NCBI GenBank assembly: GCA_021018815.1
Contig: JAITYX010000025.1
Span: 7,564,001 to 7,628,000, forward strand
Source of the DNA: Talinum fruticosum
Lineage: Eukaryota > Streptophyta > Magnoliopsida > Caryophyllales > Talinaceae
Reading direction: 5' to 3'
DNA: 64,000 nucleotides
Position 1 is the stretch's first letter. Every line of letters starts with the position of its first letter. Positions 23,024-34,756 of this stretch are shown here, in pieces. The notes beneath the pieces were generated by a model that did not search any database, had not been told where the DNA came from, and saw nothing but the letters and a program-made list of their open reading frames with translations. The position numbers and the translations under genes are program-made.

Positions 23024-24703
23024 TTAGTTGTCCGGACAAAAGAAAATTTGAAAGAAGAAAATCCGGAGACACCGAGGAATTGTGACTCGGTGCATGGCTC
23101 CAACTAGGGAGGAGGGGATTTCGAGTGGAGGCGGAGCTGCGCCGGCGCCGATACGATCTTGACGATGTGCTTGAGCGCGGCGAAGGGAGAACCGGAATTG
23201 TTCTCGGGGGCTCGGCTCGAGTGGCCGACCCGGAGAGAGTGGATAAAAGGTTCTTCCCTTGGGACCTCGAGGGCTGGAGGGGCTGCTCGGGCGACTCGCC
23301 TGGAGGAGCGAGGTCTTCGACCCACTCGGACTCGCTGTCCGAGCTAAGTACAGCAATTTGAGCTTGGGGAGCAGGCCGACCCTCAGCGGTTGCCACGGCC
23401 TCTTCTTCCCTTTGCCCGGAAGGGCCTGCCTCGCCCGCAGGTTCCTCAGCATCTTCTGCTGCATCTGCAGCTTGTTCCTCTTCTTCCTCGGCTTCCTCGC
23501 TGTCCGAGGAGGTCGGGCTTGGGCTTGAAGACGCTTCGGACGCGTCCGAGTCATCCCGGTCTCGAGCCGCCTTGGACCGTCTCTCTCCGAGGAGCTTAGC
23601 CAGCTCCTTTGCTCCTTAACCAGCTCTCTCATCTCAAGAACGAGAAACTGCTGCTCTCGGATTTGGGACTCGACCGGTCTTTTGGTTGATGGTCGGACCT
23701 CGAAGGACGGACTTGAAAGCCCCGAGCATGTCTCCGAGTTCACAAGACACGGAGCCGATCTTGTCCATGAAAACAGGGGACAAGAGGGCGGAGAGAGATC
23801 TAGAAGCACCTGAGGTGGAGGCACCACCAGTGTAGAGGGAAGAGGGAGAGGGGTTGATTTCGAGTCCGAGGTGGAGAAGGAGGCCTCGGCTACGAGTTGT
23901 GAACCCGGACACCGGGGTTAGTTTCCCGGTATCCGTACCCTTGGAGTTCCTTCTTGCCGACCACAATGGCCGCCTCGGACACCGCGTTAGGGTCGGAGGG
24001 AAGAGGAACTTGAAATTGTTTGAAGACAAGGGTGAGAAGAGCACCGAAAGGAAGGGAGGTGTTCTTCTTGGCTTAAAGTTGAGCTGGCACAGCGGCCATC
24101 CGCTCAATGATGGAGGGGAAGAGGTCGACTTCATATCCCTCCGGGATATCAAAGAGGGCTTTGAGGTGCTTGGAGTTGGGGTTCTCCTTGCTAGAATGGT
24201 GTGAGAAGAAGGTTCTCATCGGCAGAAGCACGTAAGCCTGGCTTCGACTTCAACCGAGTCACGTAAAAGTTCTTTCCGGACCCGGGGAATTCTTTAGCGT
24301 ACTTTTCAAAAAAGTCGTCGGCGACTTCAATGAAAGGGATAGGGTTGCTTGTTCAAGAAAAGAGAAGAAACTTTGAATAGGCGGTGGAGGAGGGAAGTAT
24401 TGATACGAACGGTAATGTTACGAACCCGAGAGGTTAGAACATTTTCACGAGTGGGAGAGATGAGTATAAAACTCAAAACGAGTTCGGGATAGATGAACTC
24501 GCTGAAACACAAGAAATGATAGACTCCGGTGGTTTGGATGTTGGACAACCAGGAGAATTTGGTTGTTGGGAAGAATTTATCGTCCAGCGCAAGGTGCTTG
24601 CGTGACAACGGGTTTAGAGGGGTTGAGCTTTACGGCTTGTTGGTGCGGGGCTTTTTGGAAGAGGGGAAGCCTGGAAGTCGGGATGGTTTCCTCTTTTAGG
24701 CAT
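23024..24703 (-). pseudogene. Copia ORF2 of element B (accessory protein after pol)
   Basis: The minus-strand start at 24703 reads MPKRG. Then come LALDDKFFPTTKFSWL and TGVYHFLCFSEFIYPELV, a helical middle, and a PSNPNAV-like basic region. A coiled-coil stretch follows (LVLEMRELVKEQR at about 23630, frameshifted), then a long acidic/Ser region (SSDSESEWVEDLAPP near 23320) and an Arg/Ser-rich tail. Several frames must be joined, so the copy is broken. The N-terminal half resembles the plant-transposon protein domain (PF20167) seen in other retroelement ORFs; this is from memory. No signal peptide or membrane segment was seen, so an env role is unsupported. The real stop may lie at 23024 or, in another frame, 22950. 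Confidence 0.75.
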
Positions 24704-24945
24704 TGTGAGAGTTGGAGAGAAAAGATTAAGCTTGTCGAGTGAAAGAGAGAAGGAGGTGTAGAAGAGAAGAAAATGAAAATGGTAGAAGAAAAGAGAATAG
24801 AGCAGTCGAGACTTACGAGAGAGAGAGCTTCTTCAACGCTTGCGGACGATCAAGGGTCACTTGTTCACGTAGAAAACTTCCGCGAGAAGATTTTCGTTTG
24901 AGAGGGAAGGAGTTTTAGAATACCGAGATGAAGATGGATAGTCGT

Positions 24946-24953
24946 TATTTATA
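24946..24953 (-). promoter_or_regulatory. Candidate internal TATA box for ORF2 of copia B
   Basis: Minus strand TATAAATA, about 243 bp upstream of the ORF2 start at 24703. Matching boxes lie before ORF2 in A, C1, C2 and D. The 24704-25342 spacer otherwise holds a CT-rich leader (minus strand) and no gene. Confidence 0.65.
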
Positions 24954-25342
24954 GAGAATAACCGCGCCCGTCCACTATCCGTTAAGTAACTTCGTTCGAC
25001 TCGGCTTGTCCATCGGTCACCAAAGACCGGTGTGACGGTTCTCCTTCAACGGTTAAGAAACAAGCGGTTTGAAATCTACGGTTACGATCCGATCGCAGCG
25101 CTCGAGAAAGAGAGAGGAAAAAGATTTTGAAAATATAATCCCAAACTCTCCACTGTTCTAGAGATAGCTTCAGAAAATTTGATGTCCAAATTTCTCTACG
25201 TCCGAGTTTGATTCGAAAGATTTACGAGTGACTCGAAACACGAAATAATTATCAGCCCAGTATCACGGAATCAAGCTGAACTAATAATTATTAACACGGA
25301 AAGCACATAGCACGGAATTATGCAACAAAGATAGTACGAGAA

Positions 25343-28300
25343 TTAAGCATTTAATATACCAAGCTCATTCCGAATAAAACAAAACCGATCTTCACCAAGA
25401 GGCTTAGTAAAGATATCAGCTAATCGAAGATTAGTAGGAATGAACTCAAGCTCAATATCACCCTTTTACGAGTGATCGCGTAAGAAGTGATACCGACCTC
25501 AATATGCTTTATTTTTGAGTGCTTGGACAAGATTCTTAGTGATACTGATTGCGCTTTGATTGTCACACTTGATTGGAGCCGAGTTGAGAATAGTCCAAGA
25601 TCCTTCAAGTGTTGTTTTATCCAAAGAATTTGAGCGCAACAAGCTCCAGCGGCAATGTATTCGGCTTCCGCAGTTGATAGAGCTACCGAGTTTTGTTTCT
25701 TTGAGTGCCGGGATATTAGGGATTGACCCATAAATTGGCAAGCTCCGGATGTGCTCTTTCGATCAACTTTGTATCCTGTATAGTCCGCATCCGAGTACCC
25801 AGTCGAGTCGGTTCGAGTCTCCGGAGTACCACGAGTCCTAGATTCCGAGTGCACTGCAAGATATCCGAATATTCTCTTCACCGCAGTGAGATGTGATTCT
25901 TTTGGATTAGCTTGAAATCGTGCGCATAAGCAAACACTAAACATTATATCCGGCTCTGCTTGAAGTAAGATATAGCGGTGATCCAATCACACCTCGATAG
26001 AGTTTCGATCTCTTGCTTTACCTTTCTCATCCGAGTCGAGTTTTATACTTGCTTGCTCATGGGTGTAGATGCGTGCTTTGCATCTTGAAGTTTATATTTC
26101 TTCAGCAGTTCCTTGGTGTATTTTGATTGATGAACAAAGATTCCATCTTTGTCTTGTTTGATTTGTAACCCAAGGAAGAAATTGAGTTCTCCCATCATAC
26201 TCATTTGGAACTCTTGACTCATCAACTCGAGAAAATTCTCGGCATAGAAATTCATTAGTAGCACCGAAAATAATATCATCAACATATATTTGAACAATAA
26301 GAAAATCATTCCCTTTGGTCTTGATGAATAGAGTCTTGTCGATCCGACCTCTTTTGAAATCATTTTGAACCAAGCTACTCGAGTCTTTCATACCAAGCTC
26401 GAGGGGCTTGCTTAAGACCATAGAGAGCCTTTTGAAGTTTGAAAACATGATTTGGAAATTCGAGTTTTCAAAACCGGGAGGTTGCTCGACATAAACTTCT
26501 TCTTCAATAAAACCATTGAGAAAGGCACACTTAACATCCATTTGATATAATTTAATATGCATGCAGGATGCAAATGCCAACGAGTATTCTAATGGCTTTA
26601 ATTCTAGCTACTTGGTGCAAAGGTTTCCCCACAATCAATTCCTTCTTCTTGATTGTAACCTTGAGCTACAAGTCTAGCCTTGTTTCGACTACCACTCCAC
26701 CCTCATCCAGTTTGTTCTTGAAAACCCATTTGGTTCCTATAACTGGGTGGTCGGAAGGTCGGTTGGTCGGAGTCCGGACTTGGTTTCTCTCGAATTGATT
26801 AAGTTCCTCTTGCATGGCCTCTACCCATTCAGGTTTGTTAAGGGCCTCTAGTGCATTTTGGGTTCGATTAATGAAATGAATATAGTGAATGCACATAGAT
26901 TATGAAGAGAGGAATGAGTTCTTACCCCACTTGTTGATATCGAAATTATGTTTTCTTGGGGATGAGCTGAGAGTAAATTTGAATGCTTTACCAGTTCTTT
27001 GATTCACCGAGGTTTGTGGGCTGAATTGCTTGATCTTCGAAGCTTGTTACGAGTGATCCTCTTCATTGACTTGTTCGTTACGAGCGACCTCTTGAGCTGT
27101 CTCATTCCGAGCTTCCTCGTTCGAGTGGTCTCAATCCGAGTCTTTGTAGGCTCATCTTCGTCATCATCCTTTACGAGCTTCGGTTCGAGTATGAAGACTC
27201 ACTTGGTTTCTCTGTTCAAGCTCATCAAATACTACGTGGATACTTTCTTCCACTTTGTTAGTTCGCTTGTTGAAGATACGATAAGCTTTGCTATGAGAGG
27301 AGTAACCTAGAAAAATACCTTCGTCGACCAGAGCATCAAACTTGGTCGGATGATCCTTACCATTATTGTGGACGAAGCACTTACATCCGAAAGGTCCGAA
27401 ATAGGAAATATTTGGCTTCTTTCCTTTGTAGAGCTCATAAGGTGTTTTCTTCAGAATGGGTCCGATGAGGCATCGATTGAGAGTGTAGTTGGTTGTGTTT
27501 ATTGCCTCCGCCCAGAAATAGTAAGGCAAATTGTGTTCAATCATCATCGTCCTTGCTATTTCTTCAAGGGTTCTGTTCTTTCTCTCAACTACTCCATTAC
27601 TGTTGAGGAGTTCTGGGTGCTGAGAAGTTGTGAGAGATTCCATTCTTGTCACAAAACTACGAGAATTCGAGTAATCGAACTCCCTTCCATGGTCGGTTCG
27701 AATCTTTTGAATCTGAGTCCGAGACTTAACTTGAATCTTTCTACGAGCTTGCTGAACTCCTTGAAGGCTTCATTCTTATGCTTGAGAAAACACACCCAGG
27801 TAAATCTTGAAAAATCATCAATAATGACAAGTATGTAAGATTTACCTCCGAGACTCTTCACGAGAATTTCACCACATAGGTCCATATGCGGTAATTCAAG
27901 CACGTTGGATGTGGAAACTGTCTTCAGAGATTTGAATGAAGATCCGACTTGTTTCCCTCTGGTTCATGCTTCACATACTTTGTCCTTCTCAAACGCACGG
28001 TTAGGTAATCCTCTAACCGAGACCATGAGATGCAAGCTTTTTGATAGTATGCATGCTAATATGACCTAATCTACGATGCCAAGTCCAAGAATCATCATGA
28101 AGAGATGCTTTTAAACAGGATAAGTTCGACTTGGGTCGAAAGAGGGATGATGTAGGTATTACCTAATATCTTACCCGAGAGTTTTACCTCTTTGGTGGTC
28201 TCATCCGTGATGTAGCACTTGGATTGAGTAAATCTTACCTCTTGACCCTTGTCACATAGCTGGGAGATGCTAAGTAGATTGTACTTTAGTCCTTTAACAA

Positions 28301-28500
28301 GGTAGACTGGGCTCACCAGATTGCTTCCATTTCCAATCTTCCCGATGCCCACTATCTTACCTTCTGTTGTCATCACCAAAAGTCACCTTTCCTCCTTTAT
28401 ATGACTCCAGCTCATAAAAGAGTCCTTGGTCACCGACATGTGTCGAGAGCATCCACTGTCCAGGTACCGATGTCCTTTTGATCTTTTCGAGTGACCTGCA
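25343..28500 (-). pseudogene. Copia B pol: protease, integrase, reverse transcriptase, RNase H
   Basis: Order on the minus strand: the protease active site DSGCSRHM (about 28450), then the GAG-pre-integrase region (LKYNLLSISQLCDKGQ, then WHRRLGHIS). Next is the integrase core with HMDLCGE (first Asp, about 27880) and GVVERKNRTLEEIARTMM (Glu, about 27600). The RT follows with GTKWVFKNKLDEGG (about 26720) and IYVDDIIFGATNE (about 26290). RNase H comes last, with VDRKSTSGACQF, SVALSTAEAEYIA and ADIFTKPL, ending ELGILNA with its stop at 25343. Domain order integrase-RT-RNase H is the copia order. Frameshifts occur, but the domains are close to full length. Confidence 0.93.
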
Positions 28501-29150
28501 AAACAGAGAGAATCTAACCCTTCTCACTTCCTCTAACGAACCCAGGTAACATTCCTTACTTGTGGTCCTTTTACGAGGAAGAAGGTGCTTCGGAACCCAG
28601 ATTTGAATGACTTTGGGTTTTGTCGATTCCGAGTCTTCCTCTCGAGAAGCTGAGTCTCGTGTCTCTTTCCTTTTAAAAACCTTTCCTTTTGAAACAGGAG
28701 AAAATGGTTTCTTTTTGTAAATAAGTCTGGGTTTAGTCCTTTTCATTTCCGTGAATGGGACCACGCTCAGCCTTTTGAACTTTACGAGTTCGGAATCCTT
28801 TTGAACAATTCCGAGTAAGAATTAGATTTTTCCTCTTTGTTGAAACCAAGACCTTCTTTTCGAAACGAGACACATTGTGATCCTAAGAGCATGTCAAGGT
28901 TCTTCGACCTTGAGTAAACTTTAAAACCAGATCTTGAGACTCAGTGAGCTTCGTTTCAGTTGCTCATTTTCTTTCCTAAGTAACTCGGACTCAGTCTCAT
29001 TAGTTTGAGCACTTGTCTTGAGTTCTCTCGAGTGTGAGTCTCAGCTTTTCTAATTCGTTTTTTAAAGAAGTGCTCTCGAAGTGATTGACTCAAGTTGTTC
29101 CTTGAAATGAGAAGAATCAAAATTGGACTTTTCTTCCAAAGTGAAGATGT
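28501..29150 (-). other. Copia B gag-pol linker, helical region
   Basis: On the minus strand this reads as charged, helix-forming sequence with EEKSNFDSSHFKEQ-like and SLREH-like pieces, interrupted by stops. In D the same region is open for longer (43589-44176) and reads as a coiled coil. It lies between the zinc knuckle and the protease. Confidence 0.5.
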
Positions 29151-30319
29151 ATTTAGCTAAATCAACTTTGGAGAATTTGAGAAAGTAGTTTATTACCTCT
29201 TGAGGATCGGTTTCTCATTGTGCGAGTCCGAGTCCGACTCTCTTTCGGCTTCCGAGTCGAAATTCCCATCGGACACTTCGAGTCATCCGAGTCCTCGTCG
29301 TCTTCGGATGAATCCTCATCACTCCATGTTGCCATCATGGCCTTTTTCTTCTTCCTATCCCTTCTTCGTTTTGGACAGTCCTTGACTACGTGGTCTTTGC
29401 TGCCACATTCAAAACATCCGGAATTCTTAGACAAAGATAACTTTGAGGGTGAAGAAAACTTACCTTTTCTCGTCTCTCTTGTCCTTTTTGTAGAATTCTT
29501 CTTTTGGTCTTTTGTCCCATCTTTTATGCTTCATCATTCTCTTGAAGCCTCTTGCAATGAGTGCCATGGGATCATCTTCCGAGTCGGAGGAGCTTGGACT
29601 AGCTTCTTTGGATTCCGAGGCTTTAAGCGCAATGTTCCTTTTGGCGGTACCCTCAGCATCTTCTTCTTCCGGATGTATCTCATGAGTCGAAGCTTTCCGA
29701 TGAGCTCATCCGGCTTCAAGAGTGAGAGGTTCCGAGCCTCTTCTATGGCAGTCACCTTAGGACCCCATCGTCTCTTGGGTAGGCTTCGAGAATTTTCCGG
29801 CACATTTCTTCATAGGAGATTTTCTTTCCCGGAGATTTGAGATTGTTGGTGATCTCGGTGAAGTGTATGAACATCCGAGTAATGTTCTCTTCGGCTCCAT
29901 TTTGAAAAGCTCATATTTGTGAAGATATCGACTGATCTTCGCTTGTCTCACCCGACTTGTACCTTCGTAGGTGTTGACCGAGTGTCCTACACCTCTTTAG
30001 CAGAGTCACGAGCGGAGACCCGATTATATTCTTCCGAGCTTATGGCGCACATGAGAATGTTCATGGCTTTGAAGTTCTTTACGAACTTCTCTGCTTCTAC
30101 TGGTGTGAACTCGGCCTTTGTCTTAGGAAGGATTCTGAATTCATCTGTCTTCGTTGGAATGTAGTTTCCTTGTTGTATGATTTCCCATACTTCTTCAACA
30201 TGATCCATGAGGAAACATTCCATAAGCTTCTTCCGAGTGACCAAAGTTTAAACCTTTGAATTTTGGTGGCCTCGTTGGAAGATCTTCCTTTGTCGAACTC
30301 TCCAGGTGTCCCGAGCCAT
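29151..30319 (-). pseudogene. Copia B gag (nucleocapsid-like)
   Basis: The minus-strand start at 30319 reads MARDT, as in D (MARNN). It continues KLMECFLMDHVEEVWEII and VKNFKAMNILMCAISSEEYN, the UBN2/DUF4219 capsid-like region of copia gag. RQAKISRYLHKYELFKME follows. The zinc knuckle CFECGSKDHVVKDC (about 29375-29420) has the CX2CX4HX4C spacing intact, followed by a Lys/Arg stretch and an Asp/Ser-rich tail. Several small frameshifts break it. The product would coat the element RNA in cytoplasmic particles. Confidence 0.88.
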
Positions 30320-30362
30320 CCGATCTTTAAACCTTTGGATTGTTAGATCCTTTACGAAAGGC

Positions 30363-30378
30363 TAGGCTCGATACCAAT
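30363..30378 (-). other. Primer binding site of copia B
   Basis: Minus strand, directly after the LTR end CTTCA: ATTGGTATCGAGCCTAG. Copia elements usually carry TGGTATCAGAGCC, complementary to initiator tRNA-Met. Here one A is absent (TATCGAG in place of TATCAGAG). The same change is seen in D at 42386. Confidence 0.85.
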
Positions 30379-31947
30379 TGAAGGTTTGCTCGGGGAGAGT
30401 CCGAGTCACCCTAGAGGGGGTGAATAGGGTGATAGAAAATTCTTCGCGAAAACACACTCTTTTTGACGAAGAGAGGCAAAGACGGTTTACGAGTCTAGAC
30501 ACGAGGTCGAAAAGATTGGTCTCGAAAGTAATGAAACGGAAGAAACAAGAGCGATGAAGGTCATGCGAGTCTAGAATGAACTCGGAAAGAGTACACGAGA
30601 GATTTTACGTGGAAACCCTTCTGGGGCAGAAAACCACGGCCCGTGTCAATCCGGACACGAAGTCAAATCCACTATTTTGAGTCCACAAAATACCGTGAAC
30701 TGACCGAACCCGAGTTGCTCCCTTGGACAACTCTATACAAGTTTTCCTAGACTCGAAGTTACCTTATTCGATCTAGTACTTCCTAGCTGAGATAACCCTT
30801 ACAGCTAGGGACAACTAAGCCGAGTTAACCTTTACAGCCTAGTCAAGGGACCTTACAAAGAATGTAAGAAGAGTTTGTAACTAAGTACAAGACCTTACAA
30901 CTCGAGAGTAATGAATTACGGAATGGGAGTTGTAAGTAGAAGACTAAAAGTAAATACAATGACTTTTCTCAAGTATGTGTATTAACAATAGATTCGGCAA
31001 TCTTCAAGTCTTGTTAAGTGGCTTCTATTTATAGATGACCAGGCGAGTAGCCGTTATCTTCATCTCGCTGACCAAGAGTCCTCTCGTGACGTTGACAAAA
31101 GCTTTCGAGTCACTCGGAAAGTATCCGTTGAAATATGAACGTTGGACAACGGTTTAACTCTCTTGGAAGTCCCAAAACCATTGGTTGTGTCTTGAAAAAT
31201 GAGGTGGAAACACTGTTAGGATTGGCGTTCCAATTTTCCGGATATGGAAGCAAACGACTTCGACACAATCTTCTGGGACTAAAGCGGGGAAGGTGAAAAG
31301 CCATATCTGCTGGTGATTTGACGTTCGAAGCCGGCTACTTTTGTAGTTTGAAAAAGGTGTATCCTCGAATGAATAACCTACAAAAGTAAATCAATTTTGG
31401 TCCTCAAAGTATAAAATACTTTGGTCCGAAGTTAGACACGAGATAATAAAATAATTATGATAATTACGCAATTGATTATCCGAGTCGGAAAAGAAATGGA
31501 ATTTTCCGAGTCTAATATCCATGATACTCGGAATTCCATTTGACTTAGTCTAAGCAATAGAGCAAGTTCTATAAAGAATATCGAGTGAGAAAAACTTGAG
31601 ATAGACTAAGCATGAAATGAACTACGAATGCCGACTATGCAAACAATAGAGCGAGATAACCGAAGTCGATTCGAGTGAGAAACAGTGGAATACTGGTATA
31701 TTCAAAATGCGATTAATCCGAGTGAGAGTGGACTCGGAATAAAGAACCGGTTTTCCGAGTCGCTAACCGAAAAGCGATAAAAGAGATAAGTGAGGGCCGA
31801 ATCACTTAGAGAAAATACTATTTTACTCAAGTAAGTTTCTAAGACACGAGAGAATGCCTTGGAATCAAAACTCTATATGTATAGAATCGTTATACTCGAT
31901 TCCTTTTGCATGACTCGAAGAATATTGAGCGAGTGTCCGAGTCTTCG
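30379..31947 (-). repeat. 5' LTR of copia B
   Basis: The partner of 21115-22685. Its outer end reads GTCTTCG where the other reads GTCTTCA, so the terminal TG (minus strand) is altered. The TATA box is at 31026-31033. The near-identity of the pair marks B as the youngest recognisable insertion of this cluster. Confidence 0.95.
31026..31033 (-). promoter_or_regulatory. LTR TATA box, right LTR (5' LTR) of copia B
   Basis: Minus strand TATAAATA. It would drive the genomic transcript of B leftward. Confidence 0.7.
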
Positions 31948-33790
31948 ATGCAGACTTAGTTTCTTTTAAATTGATTTAGCCCTTCTTGTATGACCTCTAC
32001 CCATTCAGGTTCATTAAGGCTTCTAGTGCATTTATAGGTTCTATTAATGATATGAATGCAGAAAATGCACATAGATTTTGGAAAGAAGAACGATTTCTTA
32101 CCTCACTCGTTGATATCGAAAGTATGTTCTCAATTGGGTGACTAAATGCATATTAGAAAGCTCTACCTGTCCTCCGGTTTACCAAGTTTGTTGGTTGAAT
32201 AAGTTGATCTTCAGTTGGTTGCTTTTGCTTGAGCCTCTACGTTGGCTTGTTTTTCAGCGTTCGAGCTGGCTCTTGAACTTGTTCATTTTGAGTCTCAACA
32301 TTTTGAGTTCGCTCATTCCGAGTTGCCTCAATTCTTCTATTTTGACTCTTTCTGCGTTGAGCTTTAGCAATGTCATCTTCATCTCTGTTAAGTTTGAGAT
32401 CTAACAAGGTAGATTCACTTATCCTGCCAAGATCAATCTCATCAAAGACAACATGGATACTCTTTTCCTCTTTGTTAGTCCTTTTGCTTGAAAACTCGAT
32501 AAGCTTTACTTGTGAGATGAGTAACCTAGAAATATGCCTTCATCTCGATCTAGCATCAAACTTAGTCAGATGTTCCTAACCATTGTTAAGAACAAAATAT
32601 TTACATCCGAATAGTCCGAAGTAGGAGATGTTAGGCTTCTTTCCCTTTTATAACTCATAGGGTGTCTTCTTTAGGATGGGTCCGATGAGGCATCCGTTAA
32701 GTGTGTAGTTTGCTCGTGTTGGTCGCCTCAGCTTAGAAATAGTAAGGTAGATCATTTTCAATCATCATGGTCTTTCCTATTTCTTCAAGAGTCCTGTTCT
32801 TTCTTTCCACTACTCCATTCTCGTTAAGGAGTTCTTAGTGCAAAGAAGTTGTGGAAGATGTCATTCTTGTCACGAATTCTGCAAATTATGAGTAATCGAA
32901 CTCCTTTCCATGGTCGGTTCGAATCCTTCCGATCCGAGTCTCATACTCCACTTGAATTTTCCTGTAGATCTTAGTGAACTCTTTGAAGGCTTCATTTTTG
33001 TCCCTCGGAAAACACACCCAGTGTCAATCGTGAATAATCATTAATAGTAACAAGCACATATGATTTACCTCTTAAGCTTTTCATAGGAATTTCACAACAT
33101 AAATCCGTATGAAGCAATTCAAGCACTTTGGATGTAGACATCTGTTTTGAGTGGTTTGAAAGATGATCTTACTTGCTTCCCCTTTGTGTATTCTTCACGA
33201 TTTTATCTTTCTTAAATGCACAGACTAGGTAAGCCTCTAACCAATCCATGAGATGCAATTTTATTGATACTATGCATGCTAACATGACCTAGTCTATGAT
33301 GCCATATCCATGAATCATCATTCAAAGATGCATTTAGGCAAGATAAATTCTAACTAGAATCTGAAAGAGGGATAATATAAGTGTTACTTGATCTCGGACT
33401 TGTGAGCTTTGTCTCTTTGGTGAATGTAGTAGAAATGTAGTAGTTGGTCGAGTAAACCTTACCTTTGTCACATAGTTGAGATATGTTAAGGAGCTTGTAC
33501 TTAAGCCCTTTGATAAGGTAAACCGAACCGACCGAGTTGTTTCCTTGACCAATCTTGCCAATTCCAACTATCTTACCTTTGCTATTGTCACCTAAAGTGA
33601 CTTTTCCTCCCTTCGGATCTTCTAACTCCGAGAAGAGTTTTGAGTCTCCAGGCATATGGTGTGAGCAACCACTATCTAAGTACCAGTGACCTTTCGTTTT
33701 TGAGTCACCTCCTCGGACTTGTTTCCTTAATATCCGAGTTGTGACTGTCCGACACGAATCCAGCTTCGAGTTTGTTAGTGTCATAAGACA
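31948..33790 (-). pseudogene. Copia A pol, right arm: protease, integrase and RT N-terminal part
   Basis: On the minus strand the protease motif reads WYLDSGCSHHMPGD (about 33680). Then come FSELEDPKGGKVTLGDNSKG, VYLIKGLKYKLLNISQLCDKG and a worn integrase core in which the usual H-M-D-L-C-G reads H-T-D-L-C-C (about 33110). KKTPYEL- and GYSSH-type sequence near 32520-32680 ends the integrase. The RT N-terminal lead-in stops at 31948, where B begins, and continues at 21114. Stops are common. Confidence 0.82.
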
Positions 33791-33880
33791 CTTTAAGTCA
33801 TCAGATTCATCTTCTTAAGATGAGTCATCATCGCTCCAGGTAGCCACTATAACCTTTTTCTTCTTTCTGTTCTTCTTCCT

Positions 33881-34756
33881 CTATGGACAGACCTTGATTA
33901 TGTGGTCCTTGATGCCACACTCAAAGCAACCAGAGTTCTTAGTTAAAGATAACTTTAAAGGGGATGAGTATTTACCTTTCTTATCCTCCTTGTTGTTCTT
34001 GTAGAACTCTTCCTTTGGCCTCTTTTGCCACTTTTTATACTTCATCATCTTCTTGAAGCCTCGGGTAATGAGTGCCATGGGATCCTCTTCTAAATCTAAG
34101 GAGCTCGAGACTTTGTCGTTTGCCTTTTGAGGCCTTCAATGTGATTTTCTTTTTGGTGCTGACCTTGGCATCCTCTTCTTCCAGGTGCAGCTCATGAGTA
34201 AGTAGCTTCCAAATGAGCTCATCGGGCTTCGGTTGATAGATATTCCGATCCTCTTTAATTGTTGTCATCTTGGGACCCCATCTTCTCTTTGGTGGACTTA
34301 TCACAATTTTTCTGACCATTTCTTCGTGAGAGATCTTTCTACCCGGATACTTGAGATTGTTAGTAATCTCGGTGAATCGAGCATACATCCGGGAGATGTT
34401 TTCTTCTAGTTCTATTATGAGCAGCTTATACTTGTGAAGATATTGACTTATCTTTGCCTGCTTCACTTGGCTAGTTCCTTTGTAGGTGTTTACAAGTGTA
34501 TCCCATACCTCTTTAGCCGTGTCACGGTCGACACTCTGTTGTACTCTTTCGAGCTAATAGCACAAATTAGAGTGTTCATGGCTTTAAAGTTCTTTCCGAA
34601 CTTCTCATTCTCTTCAACTTTGTACTCTGTCTTCTCTTTAGGCACAAATCTTTCACCTTCCATCTTCATTGGAATAAAGTTTCCATTTTTGATGATGTTC
34701 CAAACTTCTTCATCATTATCTAGTAGAAAACATTCCATCATCTTCTTCCAATGTGC
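33881..34756 (-). pseudogene. Copia A gag, N-terminus cut at the inverted junction
   Basis: On the minus strand it reads HWKKMMECFLLDNDEEVWNI, then FGKNFKAMNTLICAISSKEY, KQAKISQYLHKYKLL, and the zinc knuckle CFECGIKDHIIKVC (about 33900-33945) with CX2CX4HX4C spacing. The first residues before HWKKMM are replaced by RNase H sequence of C1 read backwards, so the gag start and the 5' LTR are lost. Confidence 0.85.

Larger units (their letters stand above)
21115..31947 (-). mobile_element. Ty1-copia element B (minus strand), nearly complete, 10.8 kb
   Basis: Two LTRs of about 1.57 kb in the same orientation bound a full internal set on the minus strand: primer site, gag, protease, integrase, RT, RNase H, ORF2 and purine tract. 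Flanking bases are gtaca (21110-21114) and atgca (31948-31952), a decayed 5-bp target duplication matching at three of five positions. It lies inside the RT region of element A. The extra gene after pol and the large size recall the Sirevirus group, but assignment needs an RT tree. Confidence 0.92.
16862..34756 (-). mobile_element. Ty1-copia element A (minus strand), split by element B and lacking its 5' LTR
   Basis: From right to left: gag (33881-34756), protease and integrase (32150-33790), the RT N-terminal region (31948-32150), then element B, then RT and RNase H (19683-21114), ORF2 (18010-19120) and a truncated 3' LTR (16862 to about 18003). The two arms join inside the same RT segment when B is removed. 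All genes are frameshifted. The 5' end is lost at the inverted junction with C1. Confidence 0.85.

Noticed and set aside
23125..23599. Several plus-strand open frames across ORF2 of copia B
   Set aside because: They are shadows of the GC-rich minus-strand ORF2. No start context or family signature, and the minus-strand reading is conserved in four other copies.
27350..27838. Plus-strand 162-residue frame
   Set aside because: It lies opposite the integrase of copia B, which is clearly read on the minus strand.
29220..29840. Plus-strand 206-residue frame
   Set aside because: Opposite the copia B gag with its zinc knuckle; its hydrophobic composition comes from antisense Lys/Glu codons.
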